This document shows positions 1 through 6,372 of a stretch of 6,372 nt of DNA, piece after piece; within the stretch, counting starts at the first letter, position 1; each line of letters opens with the position of its first letter. Made by a program: the position numbers and the translations under genes. Where the stretch lies: contig JAUWIO010000048.1 in assembly GCA_030605305.1 (NCBI GenBank), positions 1-6,372 of the forward strand, read 5' to 3'. A model generated the notes under the pieces. It ran no database searches, was not told where the DNA came from, and was given only the letters and a program-made list of their open reading frames with translations. This DNA is from Actinomycetes bacterium (GTDB lineage: Bacteria; Actinomycetota; Aquicultoria; CAJVYJ01; JAUVQD01).

Positions 1-434
1 CGGTCCATCCCGCCGCCATATTCCCCGGGGAAAAAAGCCGTCTCGTTCAAGCCAAAACCACGATAAAGAGCCAAAGCGGCATCGTTCTCTGGAGCCACCG
101 TCAACTCCAAGCGACGGATGCCGTCAGCCTTGAGTCCTTCGACTATCGCGGTCATCAATCGGCGTCCGACTCCACGACGACGCCACTCCCGCTCGACCAC
201 CAGGTCGAACAGGAACGCGGCGCTATCCTCCCACGAGCGGAGGAGGGATGCCGCCCCGACCATCTCGGTCTCGCCGACCCTGGCAATATACAGGCGGCCT
301 CGGCGGGCGATAACGGGCAGATGCCACTCATTCAAACCGCCGCGCCCAAAGGTGCTTTCCTCCAGGGCCGAGACGGCCTCGATAACTGTAGGCGTCGGGT
401 CGGTCACGATCTCGACGACCACGTTGGCGGCCAT
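1..434 (-). CDS. GNAT family N-acetyltransferase, cut by the window edge
   Basis: This is the N-terminal 144 residues of a GNAT-fold acetyltransferase; the C-terminus lies beyond the left edge and no stop codon is reached. The acetyl-CoA binding motif A is clear: the strand FLFDLVVEREW at 75-85 followed by the pyrophosphate loop RRRGVGRRL at 85-93. Motif B follows as ELTVAPENDAALALYRGFG at 110-128. The pattern resembles the RimI-like subgroup that acetylates protein N-termini or small amines, but the substrate cannot be named. The ATG at 434 shares its A with the cdd stop codon (TGATG), so translation is probably coupled to cdd; no Shine-Dalgarno is visible. In Bacillus the position after cdd is held by era, so this is a lineage-specific arrangement. 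Confidence 0.85.
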   Translation of the reverse strand, partial: MAANVVVEIVTDPTPTVIEAVSALEESTFGRGGLNEWHLPVIARRGRLYIARVGETEMVGAASLLRSWEDSAAFLFDLVVEREWRRRGVGRRLMTAIVEGLKADGIRRLELTVAPENDAALALYRGFGLNETAFFPGEYGGGMD

Positions 435-820
435 CACAGATGGAAGGGTCTGGGGAGTAGCTCGGACACCTTCTCTACGCGGACACCGCTGGGACCCTCG
501 GTCACCAACCGCATGTCCGGGCTGAATTCCATCAGGACCTGGCGACAGGCGCCGCACGGACTGATATCGCCGCCGCCGGCCGCCGCGACCGCGATGGCTA
601 TGAAATCTTGGTCGCCTGCGCTGATCGCGCCGGCCACCGCGGCCCGCTCAGCGCAGAGACTGCTGCCATAAGCAGCGTTCTCGATATTGACGCCTTCGAA
701 AAAGCTGCCGTCGGCGGCGAGTAAAACCGCCCCGACTTTAAAGCCGGAGTATGGCGCATAGGCCCTCTCGGCAACAGCCTCAGCCCGATCGAGCAGCGCC
801 GACGCCTCTTGGTCAGTTAT
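434..820 (-). CDS. cdd: cytidine deaminase, apparent ATA start codon
   Basis: This is a small zinc-dependent cytidine deaminase of the tetrameric type, converting cytidine or deoxycytidine to uridine or deoxyuridine in pyrimidine salvage. Translation of the full frame gives 128 residues. It contains AYAPYSGFKVGAVL (20-33), the nucleoside-binding VNIENAAYG (44-52), CAER with zinc ligand C56 and proton-shuttle E58, and PCGACRQ with C89 and C92. A search limited to ATG/GTG/TTG starts finds only the last 67 residues (GTG at 637), which would lack the C56-E58 motif and cannot be an enzyme. The frame is open back to a stop near 896-898 and contains no ATG, GTG or TTG before residue 62. ATA at 820 has GGAGG eight bases upstream and gives an N-terminus like that of Bacillus Cdd. 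A CTG at 793 is a weaker alternative. It overlaps the preceding gene by eight bases. Confidence 0.93.
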   Translation of the reverse strand: MTDQEASALLDRAEAVAERAYAPYSGFKVGAVLLAADGSFFEGVNIENAAYGSSLCAERAAVAGAISAGDQDFIAIAVAAAGGGDISPCGACRQVLMEFSPDMRLVTEGPSGVRVEKVSELLPRPFHL

Positions 821-2099
821 CGTCGTCGCCTCCGCCCGTCTCCGGCTCTGTTTTAACGACGATGATCTTTGATATCCGGCGGCCGACGACCTTCTCTACC
901 TCGAAACGAAGCGCGTCGTATTCGACGACCTCGCCTCGGACCGGAACGTGGCCGACCAGGTCATAAACGAAACCGCCGATCGTCTCGCCGCCGTATTCGG
1001 GTAAGTTGACCCCGACCAATTCCCGGACCTCGTCCATCGGCGCCCTTCCGTCGATGCGGTAACTGTTATCAGACAGCACCTCGACCATCACTTCCTCCAG
1101 ATCATATTCATCGAAGATCTCACCGACTATCTCTTCCAACAGGTCTTCAATGGTCACCAGGCCCGCCGTACCGCCATACTCATCGAGAACGACCGCCATA
1201 TGGGTCTTCTTTTGCTGCATCTCCTTGAGTAATTCACTGACATTCTTCGTTTCAGGAACGAAGTAGGCGGGGCGCATCAGTTTCTTGATGACATCGTCTT
1301 CGCGCTCAGCCCGCGGCTTGTTGAGAAAGGTCAACAAGTCCTTCGCGTACATCGACCCGATGACATTGTCGATAGTGTCTTCATATACAGGTATTCGCGA
1401 GTGCCCCGCTGTAACCACTTGCTCGAGTACTTCCTCGACCGCGGCGTCGCTCTCCACGACGACCATATCGGGGCGGGGCACCATGACCTCGCGGACGATC
1501 GTGTCGCCAAACTCGAAGATGCTATGGATCATTTCCTTCTCGTCTTGCTCGATCGCCGCTTCTTCCGCCCCGACGCTGACCATCATCTTGATCTCCTCTT
1601 CCGTGACAAAAGGGCGTCTGACTATGGGCCCGCCCAGTAACGTCACGAAAAAATTAGCGATACGGATGAAGATAAAGGCCAATGGATAAAAGATCTTCGT
1701 CAGCCCCGCGACCGGACGGACTACGAGACCAGCCACCCTCTCGGGATTGTTGATGGCAAAAGTCTTCGGGATCATTTCCGCGTAGATAAAGAGTATCAGG
1801 GTGACAAAACCAGGCGCGATAGCCGGCCCAAACGGCAAGATTTCTGCCGCGAGAACAGCGGCTATCGCCGCCATTCCGGTATCGGCCAACAGGGTCAAAA
1901 GCAACAGGACAGACAGGAATTCAGTCGACTTCTGAGTCAAGTCGAGCGTCATCTGCGCTTTCTTGTCGCCTTCATCCGCGCGCTGCAAAAGCCGAATTCG
2001 GCTGACCGAGCTGAGCGAAAGCTCGGCAGCTGCCAAGAATATCCGTAAAATAAAGAGAAAGCCTAGTAGAACGATGCTGATGACAGTGGTCGTGTCCAA
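813..2099 (-). CDS. CNNM/CorC-type transporter (DUF21, CBS pair, CorC_HlyC domain)
   Basis: This is a 428-residue membrane protein of the hemolysin C/CorC/CNNM group, implicated in magnesium or other divalent cation transport. Order: DUF21 transmembrane domain (about 1-165), opening with the typical FLAAAELSLSSVSRIRL at 21-37; a CBS pair (about 203-328), with MVPRPDMVVV at 206-215, GHSRIPVY at 232-239, and DEYGGTAGLVTIEDLLEEI at 306-324; and a C-terminal CorC_HlyC domain (about 338-418) with GETIGGFVYDLVGHVPVRGE at 371-390. Length is normal. The start is a TTG at 2099, ten bases after the previous stop, with GGAGGG just upstream at short spacing. No other plausible start precedes the first membrane helix. 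The Gly/Asp-rich tail TGGGDDDN encodes the ribosome-binding site of the next gene. This gene sits between dgkA and cdd, which are usually adjacent in Bacillus. The substrate is not determinable from sequence. Confidence 0.93.
   Translation of the reverse strand: MDTTTVISIVLLGFLFILRIFLAAAELSLSSVSRIRLLQRADEGDKKAQMTLDLTQKSTEFLSVLLLLTLLADTGMAAIAAVLAAEILPFGPAIAPGFVTLILFIYAEMIPKTFAINNPERVAGLVVRPVAGLTKIFYPLAFIFIRIANFFVTLLGGPIVRRPFVTEEEIKMMVSVGAEEAAIEQDEKEMIHSIFEFGDTIVREVMVPRPDMVVVESDAAVEEVLEQVVTAGHSRIPVYEDTIDNVIGSMYAKDLLTFLNKPRAEREDDVIKKLMRPAYFVPETKNVSELLKEMQQKKTHMAVVLDEYGGTAGLVTIEDLLEEIVGEIFDEYDLEEVMVEVLSDNSYRIDGRAPMDEVRELVGVNLPEYGGETIGGFVYDLVGHVPVRGEVVEYDALRFEVEKVVGRRISKIIVVKTEPETGGGDDDN
829..833 (-). 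promoter_or_regulatory. Shine-Dalgarno site for cdd, placing its ATA start
   Basis: GGAGG on the minus strand, eight bases before the ATA at 820. It is made by Gly codons in the C-terminal tail of the CorC-type protein. It is the main evidence that translation of cdd begins at this unusual codon. Confidence 0.65.
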
Positions 2100-2102
2100 G
2101 CG

Positions 2103-2108
2103 CCCTCC
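2103..2108 (-). promoter_or_regulatory. Shine-Dalgarno site for the CorC-type gene
   Basis: GGAGGG on the minus strand, immediately after the stop codon of the DgkA-PAP2 gene and three bases before the TTG at 2099. The spacing is short but the match is strong, and no other start codon is well placed. Confidence 0.6.
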
Positions 2109-2109
2109 A

Positions 2110-2817
2110 TCATTCGAACCCCATAAAAAGCTGGAAGATCAAGACGGTCGTTATGATCCCGATCAAGCTGCCGGCCAGGACTTGAACCGCGGTATGGAAC
2201 TTTGCCTCCATCCGGCTCTGAAAGACCAACAGCGCCATGATCACCGCCAACGTCGTCAAGAGCGGGCTGCGGCTTATCAAAGCGATAGCCGTCAAGAGGG
2301 ATCCGGCCAGAGCAGCGTGCCCGCTCGGCCAACCGCCCCGTAGCCAGGTCCCGGTCCTCGTCCAAGCCTTGGCGGCTATGACCACGATAATGACGATCAG
2401 CAAGGATATAGCGGTCACATGCATCGGGGCGTAGCTGACGGCCTCGAAGGCCCCCAATGAGAACTCGTCTATTATCGGATAAAAGATCACGTAGGCGATG
2501 ATCGCTGCGGCCAGTGAAGTCACCAGCACCGCCGCTGCGGCCACATCTTTCGCTATCTTGGCCATCGGGTCGAAACTGGTCGTGGTCACATCGATGACCG
2601 CTTCGATCGCCGTATTTATCAGCTCGGCCGATATGACCATGGCGATCGCGAAGAGCAGCAGAACGAATTCCGTACCGTTTATCCCCAAGGCCAGACTGAG
2701 CGCCAAGACGATAGCGGCAATAGACAAGTGTATGCGCATGTTCCGTTGAGTGCGCAGAACAAACACAAGCCCGTCTATCGCGTGATTGAAACTCTGAAAG
2801 AGCGGTCGACGTTTCAC
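2110..2817 (-). CDS. fused undecaprenol/diacylglycerol kinase (DgkA) and PAP2 phosphatase
   Basis: This is an integral membrane protein of 235 residues joining two domains. Residues 1-115 are a prokaryotic DgkA-type kinase, in Gram-positives mainly an undecaprenol kinase. It has RNMRIH at 25-30, ELINTAIEAVID at 65-76 (E65, N68, E72, D76) and AKDVAAAAVL at 89-98 (K90, D91), with about three membrane helices. Residues about 128-235 are a short PAP2 phosphatase domain with PSGH at 164-167 and SRMEAKFH at 201-208, where H208 would be the nucleophile. Both halves can feed undecaprenyl phosphate, the cell-wall lipid carrier: the kinase from undecaprenol, the phosphatase from the diphosphate. That pairing is inference. 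Odd points: the metal-binding Glu before RN of the kinase is Gln24, PAP2 motif 1 (KxxxxxxRP) is not recognisable, and the motif 3 Asp is Gln212. The start is a GTG at 2817, three bases after ybeY, with a G run 12 bases upstream. Domain calls are firm; the exact substrate is uncertain. Confidence 0.9.
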   Translation of the reverse strand: MKRRPLFQSFNHAIDGLVFVLRTQRNMRIHLSIAAIVLALSLALGINGTEFVLLLFAIAMVISAELINTAIEAVIDVTTTSFDPMAKIAKDVAAAAVLVTSLAAAIIAYVIFYPIIDEFSLGAFEAVSYAPMHVTAISLLIVIIVVIAAKAWTRTGTWLRGGWPSGHAALAGSLLTAIALISRSPLLTTLAVIMALLVFQSRMEAKFHTAVQVLAGSLIGIITTVLIFQLFMGFE

Positions 2818-2820
2818 CGC

Positions 2821-3252
2821 CTATGATGTCCCCCCGACGTTCGTAAACTCGCGGCGGATCAACTCGTGGCGGTCGAACATCACCTCAGAGTCGTCGTCAT
2901 GATCATGCGTATAGCCAAGCAAGTGAAGCAGGCCGTGAATGACCAGGGACTCGATCTCCTCGGTTTCGCCGGTGGCCTCCACAGCGGCGTTCTCTAGAGC
3001 TATTTGAGGTGAGATGACGATCTCCCCGCTGAGCTTACCGTCGTCGCTCAGATCGAACGACAGGACGTCTGTGGGCCTATCTATGCGCCGATACTTTAGG
3101 TTCAACTCTTGTATTTTGCCTGAATCGACGAGGGCGACGCTGACGTCAGTGCCGTCTACCGCCCCCTCTTTCTCAAGCACAAAGGCGGCCAGCGCTTTAA
3201 GCTTACCCACCTCTACTTCAACTTCTGATTGGTTGGTCACCAAAATGTCCAA
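2821..3252 (-). CDS. ybeY: endoribonuclease YbeY (16S rRNA maturation)
   Basis: This is a single-domain, cytoplasmic zinc metalloprotein of the YbeY/UPF0054 family, which takes part in 16S rRNA 3'-end maturation and ribosome quality control. It has 143 residues, typical in length. The zinc motif is complete, with H106, H110 and H116 in HGLLHLLGYTH (spacing HxxxH then HxxxxxH). The conserved RPTDVLSF at 60-67 carries the family arginine. The usual GYDH reads GYTH here, a mild variant that leaves the histidines intact. The start is a TTG at 3252; it is chosen because GAGGAG lies six bases upstream and because MDILVTNQ matches the usual N-terminal strand. The start lies inside the end of pgpH, and the stop is three bases before the next gene, so translational coupling is likely. 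Confidence 0.95.
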   Translation of the reverse strand: MDILVTNQSEVEVEVGKLKALAAFVLEKEGAVDGTDVSVALVDSGKIQELNLKYRRIDRPTDVLSFDLSDDGKLSGEIVISPQIALENAAVEATGETEEIESLVIHGLLHLLGYTHDHDDDSEVMFDRHELIRREFTNVGGTS

Positions 3253-5380
3253 CGACTACTCCTCGCTTTCTTGCGGGCTTCTCTGAGTCTGGATACTCTA
3301 TTCTTGAATGGTACATCGTTGTCAGGGTCTGCGCATACCCTACCGTGACTGTTTCAAGATCTCCGAGGGTCAATCTGCATTCATCCAGCTGCCCGTCGTA
3401 CATCCGCTCTTTGATGATCTTCCTGACGAGTTGTTCGATACGATTGTGTGTTGGTTTGGTCAACGCCCGTACGGCCGCCTCAACCGCGTCCGCCAGCATT
3501 ATTAAAGCCGCTTCTTTTGATTTCGGTTTCTCTCCCGGGTAGCGATACTGGTCCTCGGCCACATCCGCGTGCTTGGCGCTCTCCTTAGCCCGACTGTAGA
3601 AGTAGCTGACAAGAGTAGTCCCGTGGTGTTGGGCGATAATATCTACCACCTCTTTGGGGAGTCGGTGCTTCTTGGCCAGCTCGACCCCCTCCTTGACGTG
3701 AGCCGAGATTATCAAATAGCTCAAGTTAGGCTGCGTTTTATCGTGCGGGTTTTCGCCATACTGGTTCTCGACAAAAAAGAACGGGCGCCGGATCTTGCCG
3801 ATATCGTGATAGTACGCGCCGGCCCTTGCCAGCAGCGGGTTCGCGCCCACCTGGGGGGCTACGCTCTCGACCAAGTTCCCGGTCATTATGCTGTGATTAT
3901 ATGTGCCGGGAGCATTGACCATCAGCTCCTTGAGGAGCGGCTGCGTTGGATTGGCAAGTTCCAATAACTTCATATCGGTCGTTATATTGAATGCATACTC
4001 AAGGAACTGGAGAGTCCCTATCGTCAAGACGATGGCGCCGAACCCGCCCAGAGCGCCCCAGCCGCCGTTAACGAGCAGGTTGACGCCTGTCTCGTTCTCC
4101 ATAAGCCCGACAACGAGCGCTACCGATCCCGAAGCCAAGACAAGCCACAGGCCTGCCCTGGTCAGATCGGAGCGGTGAGAGATGTTGCTAGTCATGTAGA
4201 CCGCAAAGAGCCCGATCACAAAAGCAAAAACCCAGTACTGAGAATCACTGACGATTATCCCGGTGACGATCGACGTTGTCACAGCCATCATGATCCCCGC
4301 TGTCCGCCGGACCAGGATCGTCGTCAGCATAGCGGCCGCGGCCGCCGGAATCAGGAAGGGCGGAAACATCGGCGACAACCCCTTCGCTGTCGCGGAAACG
4401 GTGGCTAGAACGACAAACAATAAGAGCAAAAGACGGTTATCCCGATAGACGCGTGGCTGGAATTCGCGCAAGTATACGAGACCAAGGATGACCAGAACGA
4501 AAGCTATCAGTGCCTGCCCGAGCGTCTTTTGCCAGGTCCGACCCATCAATTGGTTGGTCAAGCCCAGTTCGTCCAGGATCTGCGCCTCGACAGGCGTGAC
4601 GATCTCCCCTTCGGTGACTATCGTCTCCCCCGCCAACTTGGTCACTGTGACCGGTTCGACTTTATCGACGGCCGAACGGATGCGGTCGTTCGTCTCTTCC
4701 GTATCGACCACGTTGTTGACGCGCAAAGCACCCGCCGCCAACTCGCCCACGAGCCGCCCGGCGCGCGGGTCCTCCATGACCTGACCGCGTCGGAGGGCCT
4801 CGTCACGCTTGCCGTCGATCTCTTGTGCGGATATCTTCTCCGCCATGAAAGTAGCGGTTATCTCGTTCGTCTGTGACCTAAGCGTTTTGATCCGCTCGGC
4901 GCTCAGCGAGACCATCCAATCGAGATCGCTCTCCAGGTCCGCGCTGGGCAAGATCGTCCTGACCGTATCGGTCAGGGCTGTCTCTGAGGCGTCCTTGTTG
5001 TTCAGGGCTTGCGTTAATCGCAAAAAGAAAGCGTTGACCTCGGCCCGCGCTTTCGTGGCCCGTGTCTCATCGAAAACCCGGACCGCCTCGACCTGATCGG
5101 CCGCGTCGCGCCGCAACTCCTGGGTCCTCTCCTCATCGACCACCTCGATAGAGCGCGGCGCCTTCACGGTATCCGGGCTCGGTTTACTTATCTCGAGGCC
5201 GCTGATGGCAGTGGGCGAGAAATCCACCGCCAAAAGTATGAATAAAACAGCAAACACACTGACACCGATAAGCACCCGCTGCAGAAGCCAATTATCCGCC
5301 CTGCCGACTTTTTGGACTATCCGGTTTATGAGCTTCGCTTCGCCTGAGCGGGGCTTCTTCGCCACTTTACGTTTCCCCAT
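3218..5380 (-). CDS. pgpH: 7TM-HD family c-di-AMP phosphodiesterase PgpH
   Basis: This is a membrane phosphodiesterase of the 7TM-HD family (PgpH, Bacillus YqfF), which hydrolyses cyclic di-AMP to pApA. With the chosen ATG at 5380 it has 720 residues, normal for the family. Order: basic N-terminus, first membrane helix (about 36-54), large extracytoplasmic domain (about 55-285), seven membrane helices (about 288-461), then the cytoplasmic HD domain (about 480-690). HD ligands are visible: H496 in YNHS, H525-D526 in YYHDIGK, H561, H585-H586 and D631 in MLADAVE. The frame extends 31 codons further up to 5473, but that part lies inside phoH, looks non-homologous (Cys/Trp/Ser-rich) and is excluded. 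The ATG overlaps phoH by 14 bases and has little Shine-Dalgarno. A GTG at 5365, one base after the phoH stop and preceded by GGGG, is an alternative. The C-terminal tail runs 35 bases into ybeY. Confidence 0.95.
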   Translation of the reverse strand: MGKRKVAKKPRSGEAKLINRIVQKVGRADNWLLQRVLIGVSVFAVLFILLAVDFSPTAISGLEISKPSPDTVKAPRSIEVVDEERTQELRRDAADQVEAVRVFDETRATKARAEVNAFFLRLTQALNNKDASETALTDTVRTILPSADLESDLDWMVSLSAERIKTLRSQTNEITATFMAEKISAQEIDGKRDEALRRGQVMEDPRAGRLVGELAAGALRVNNVVDTEETNDRIRSAVDKVEPVTVTKLAGETIVTEGEIVTPVEAQILDELGLTNQLMGRTWQKTLGQALIAFVLVILGLVYLREFQPRVYRDNRLLLLLFVVLATVSATAKGLSPMFPPFLIPAAAAAMLTTILVRRTAGIMMAVTTSIVTGIIVSDSQYWVFAFVIGLFAVYMTSNISHRSDLTRAGLWLVLASGSVALVVGLMENETGVNLLVNGGWGALGGFGAIVLTIGTLQFLEYAFNITTDMKLLELANPTQPLLKELMVNAPGTYNHSIMTGNLVESVAPQVGANPLLARAGAYYHDIGKIRRPFFFVENQYGENPHDKTQPNLSYLIISAHVKEGVELAKKHRLPKEVVDIIAQHHGTTLVSYFYSRAKESAKHADVAEDQYRYPGEKPKSKEAALIMLADAVEAAVRALTKPTHNRIEQLVRKIIKERMYDGQLDECRLTLGDLETVTVGYAQTLTTMYHSRIEYPDSEKPARKRGVVVGHFGDQPIRS
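3259..3264 (-). promoter_or_regulatory. Shine-Dalgarno site for ybeY
   Basis: GAGGAG read on the minus strand, six bases before the TTG at 3252. It lies within the last codons of pgpH (the Arg-Gly codons of its tail) and supports TTG as the ybeY start. Confidence 0.75.
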
Positions 5381-6341
5381 CGTCTTCAAACCGCGTATAT
5401 GCCTCGACGATCTTTTGCACCAGCTTGTGGCGGACGACATCTTTGGCGCCGAGGTGCACGAAGGCCAGATCATCGATGCCGGTCAGTATCTTCTCCGTAA
5501 CTAACAACCCCGAACGCCGATTGAAGGGAAGGTCTATCTGCGTGACGTCCCCGGTGATCACGACTTTCGAGTTGAAACCGAGACGCGTCAGAAACATCTT
5601 CATCTGCTCCGGAGAAGTATTTTGGGCCTCGTCGAGGATTATAAAGGAGTCGTTTAAAGTCCGCCCGCGCATGAAGGCCAGCGGGGCCACCTCGATCATC
5701 CCGCGGTCCATGAACTCCTGATACTGTTCGGGGTCCATCATATCGAAAAGCGCGTCATACAGGGGCTTCAAGTAAGGGTCGACCTTCTCAAAAAGCGTCC
5801 CCGGAAGATAGCCGAGCTTCTCCCCCGCCTCCACCGCCGGCCGGGTCAAAATAATCCGGCTGACCAGCTTCTTCTTTAATGCCTGCACGGCCATGGCCAT
5901 CGCCAGGTACGTCTTGCCGGTCCCCGCCGGTCCGATGGAAAATGTGGCCGTGTTCGCTCGGACCGTATCAATATATCTTTTCTGCCCAGGCGTTTTCGGA
6001 CGAATAGTCTTGCCTCGATGGACCAGGATCACGTCCTTGGCCAGCGTCGTCGGGGAAACAGTCTCGGTGCCGCGAACGAGGTCGATCGCTTGAACCACCT
6101 CTTCCTTTCTCAGCGGTTCGCCGCCCGTCACTATACCGAGCAGCTCACTAAAGACCTTCTCGACCTTATCGGTCTCCGCCTCGTCCCCATGGATGGTTAT
6201 CTCATTGCCGCGAACCCGGATATCGGTCTTGAATTCGGATTCTATGACTTTAAGTAGCTCGTCACGGTGGCCTAGGAGGTCAACCATCGCCTCTTGGCCC
6301 GGGACTACCAGCTTGATCTCTTTGGTTCCGGCCTCATGCAA
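5367..6341 (-). CDS. phoH: PhoH family ATPase (PhoH/PhoL-like)
   Basis: This is a cytoplasmic P-loop ATPase of the PhoH family, 324 residues, about the usual length. An N-terminal nucleic-acid-binding-like region (about 1-95) precedes the ATPase domain. Visible motifs are Walker A GPAGTGKT at 137-144, the family signature GEKLGYLPG at 173-181, Walker B IILDEAQN at 234-241 and the sensor-like VITGDVTQIDLP at 261-272. The family is linked to RNA metabolism and ribosome maturation, and it commonly neighbours ybeY, as here; its exact substrate is not settled. The chosen start is a TTG at 6341, which places about seven residues before the first conserved strand, as in Bacillus PhoH. A GGGAG lies 11 bases upstream, which is rather far. 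The frame stays open to the window edge, so a start beyond the window cannot be excluded. The stop overlaps the start of the next gene. Family assignment is secure; the start is less so. Confidence 0.95.
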   Translation of the reverse strand: MHEAGTKEIKLVVPGQEAMVDLLGHRDELLKVIESEFKTDIRVRGNEITIHGDEAETDKVEKVFSELLGIVTGGEPLRKEEVVQAIDLVRGTETVSPTTLAKDVILVHRGKTIRPKTPGQKRYIDTVRANTATFSIGPAGTGKTYLAMAMAVQALKKKLVSRIILTRPAVEAGEKLGYLPGTLFEKVDPYLKPLYDALFDMMDPEQYQEFMDRGMIEVAPLAFMRGRTLNDSFIILDEAQNTSPEQMKMFLTRLGFNSKVVITGDVTQIDLPFNRRSGLLVTEKILTGIDDLAFVHLGAKDVVRHKLVQKIVEAYTRFEDDGET

Positions 6342-6372
6342 AAACGCGTCGACTCCCGATAATAATGATGGA

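Noticed and set aside
118..525. Plus-strand open frame of 135 codons
   Set aside because: It is antisense to the GNAT and cdd genes, is rich in Arg/Ser/Pro/Thr as expected of a shadow frame, and has no recognisable domain.
434..637. Short 67-residue cytidine deaminase reading from GTG
   Set aside because: It lacks the Cys-Ala-Glu motif and the nucleoside-binding strand, both of which are intact just upstream in the same frame, so the gene is full length and not a fragment.
1963..2343. Plus-strand open frame of 126 codons across the corC/dgkA junction
   Set aside because: It is antisense to two clearly identified genes, with low-complexity charged composition and no family motif.
2063..2365. 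Minus-strand open frame of 100 codons containing an ATG ATG just before the corC start
   Set aside because: It is out of frame with both DgkA-PAP2 and the CorC-type gene, and its composition is that of a shadow frame.
3569..3967. Plus-strand open frame of 132 codons
   Set aside because: It lies wholly antisense to the HD domain of pgpH, whose catalytic motifs are intact; there is no independent support.
5381..5473. N-terminal extension of pgpH by 31 codons
   Set aside because: It lies inside phoH in another frame, its composition is atypical, and the family length and basic N-terminus fit the ATG at 5380.
1..6372. Search for terminators, tRNAs, CRISPR repeats, insertion sequences and novel accessory systems
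   Set aside because: Coding sequence covers essentially the whole window with gaps of 10 bases or less, no direct or inverted repeat array was seen, and all seven genes belong to known families.

Overview
The window is one uninterrupted block of seven genes, all read on the minus strand from about 6341 down to the left edge. There is almost no intergenic DNA: neighbouring genes overlap or lie within about 10 bases of each other. GC content looks moderate to high (roughly 55-60% by eye). The gene order phoH, pgpH (7TM-HD phosphodiesterase), ybeY, dgkA, cdd is the conserved Gram-positive cluster best known from Bacillota (yqfF/yqfG/dgkA/cdd/era in Bacillus). Together with c-di-AMP hydrolase and undecaprenol-kinase type proteins, this points to a Gram-positive-type bacterium, either Bacillota or a deep-branching actinobacterial or related lineage. 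The sequence alone does not settle which.

Layout, in transcription order: phoH ATPase (6341-5367); pgpH c-di-AMP phosphodiesterase (5380-3218); ybeY rRNA-processing endonuclease (3252-2821); a DgkA kinase fused to a PAP2 phosphatase domain (2817-2110); a CNNM/CorC-type DUF21-CBS-CorC membrane protein (2099-813); cytidine deaminase (820-434); and a GNAT acetyltransferase cut off by the left edge (434-1). The plus strand holds only shadow frames. I see no tRNA, rRNA, CRISPR array, mobile element or terminator, and no promoter; the operon promoter must lie upstream of the right edge.

Functional themes are RNA and ribosome maturation (PhoH, YbeY), second-messenger turnover (PgpH), recycling of the lipid carrier for cell-wall synthesis (DgkA-PAP2), divalent cation transport (CorC) and pyrimidine salvage (Cdd). 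These are housekeeping functions and I do not see a new defence or mobile system.

The points worth a second look are as follows. The cytidine deaminase has no ATG, GTG or TTG start in its frame and appears to begin at ATA behind a good GGAGG. At least five of the seven genes use non-ATG starts. The DgkA-PAP2 fusion has departures at conserved active-site positions. A CBS-containing transporter is inserted into a c-di-AMP phosphodiesterase operon.
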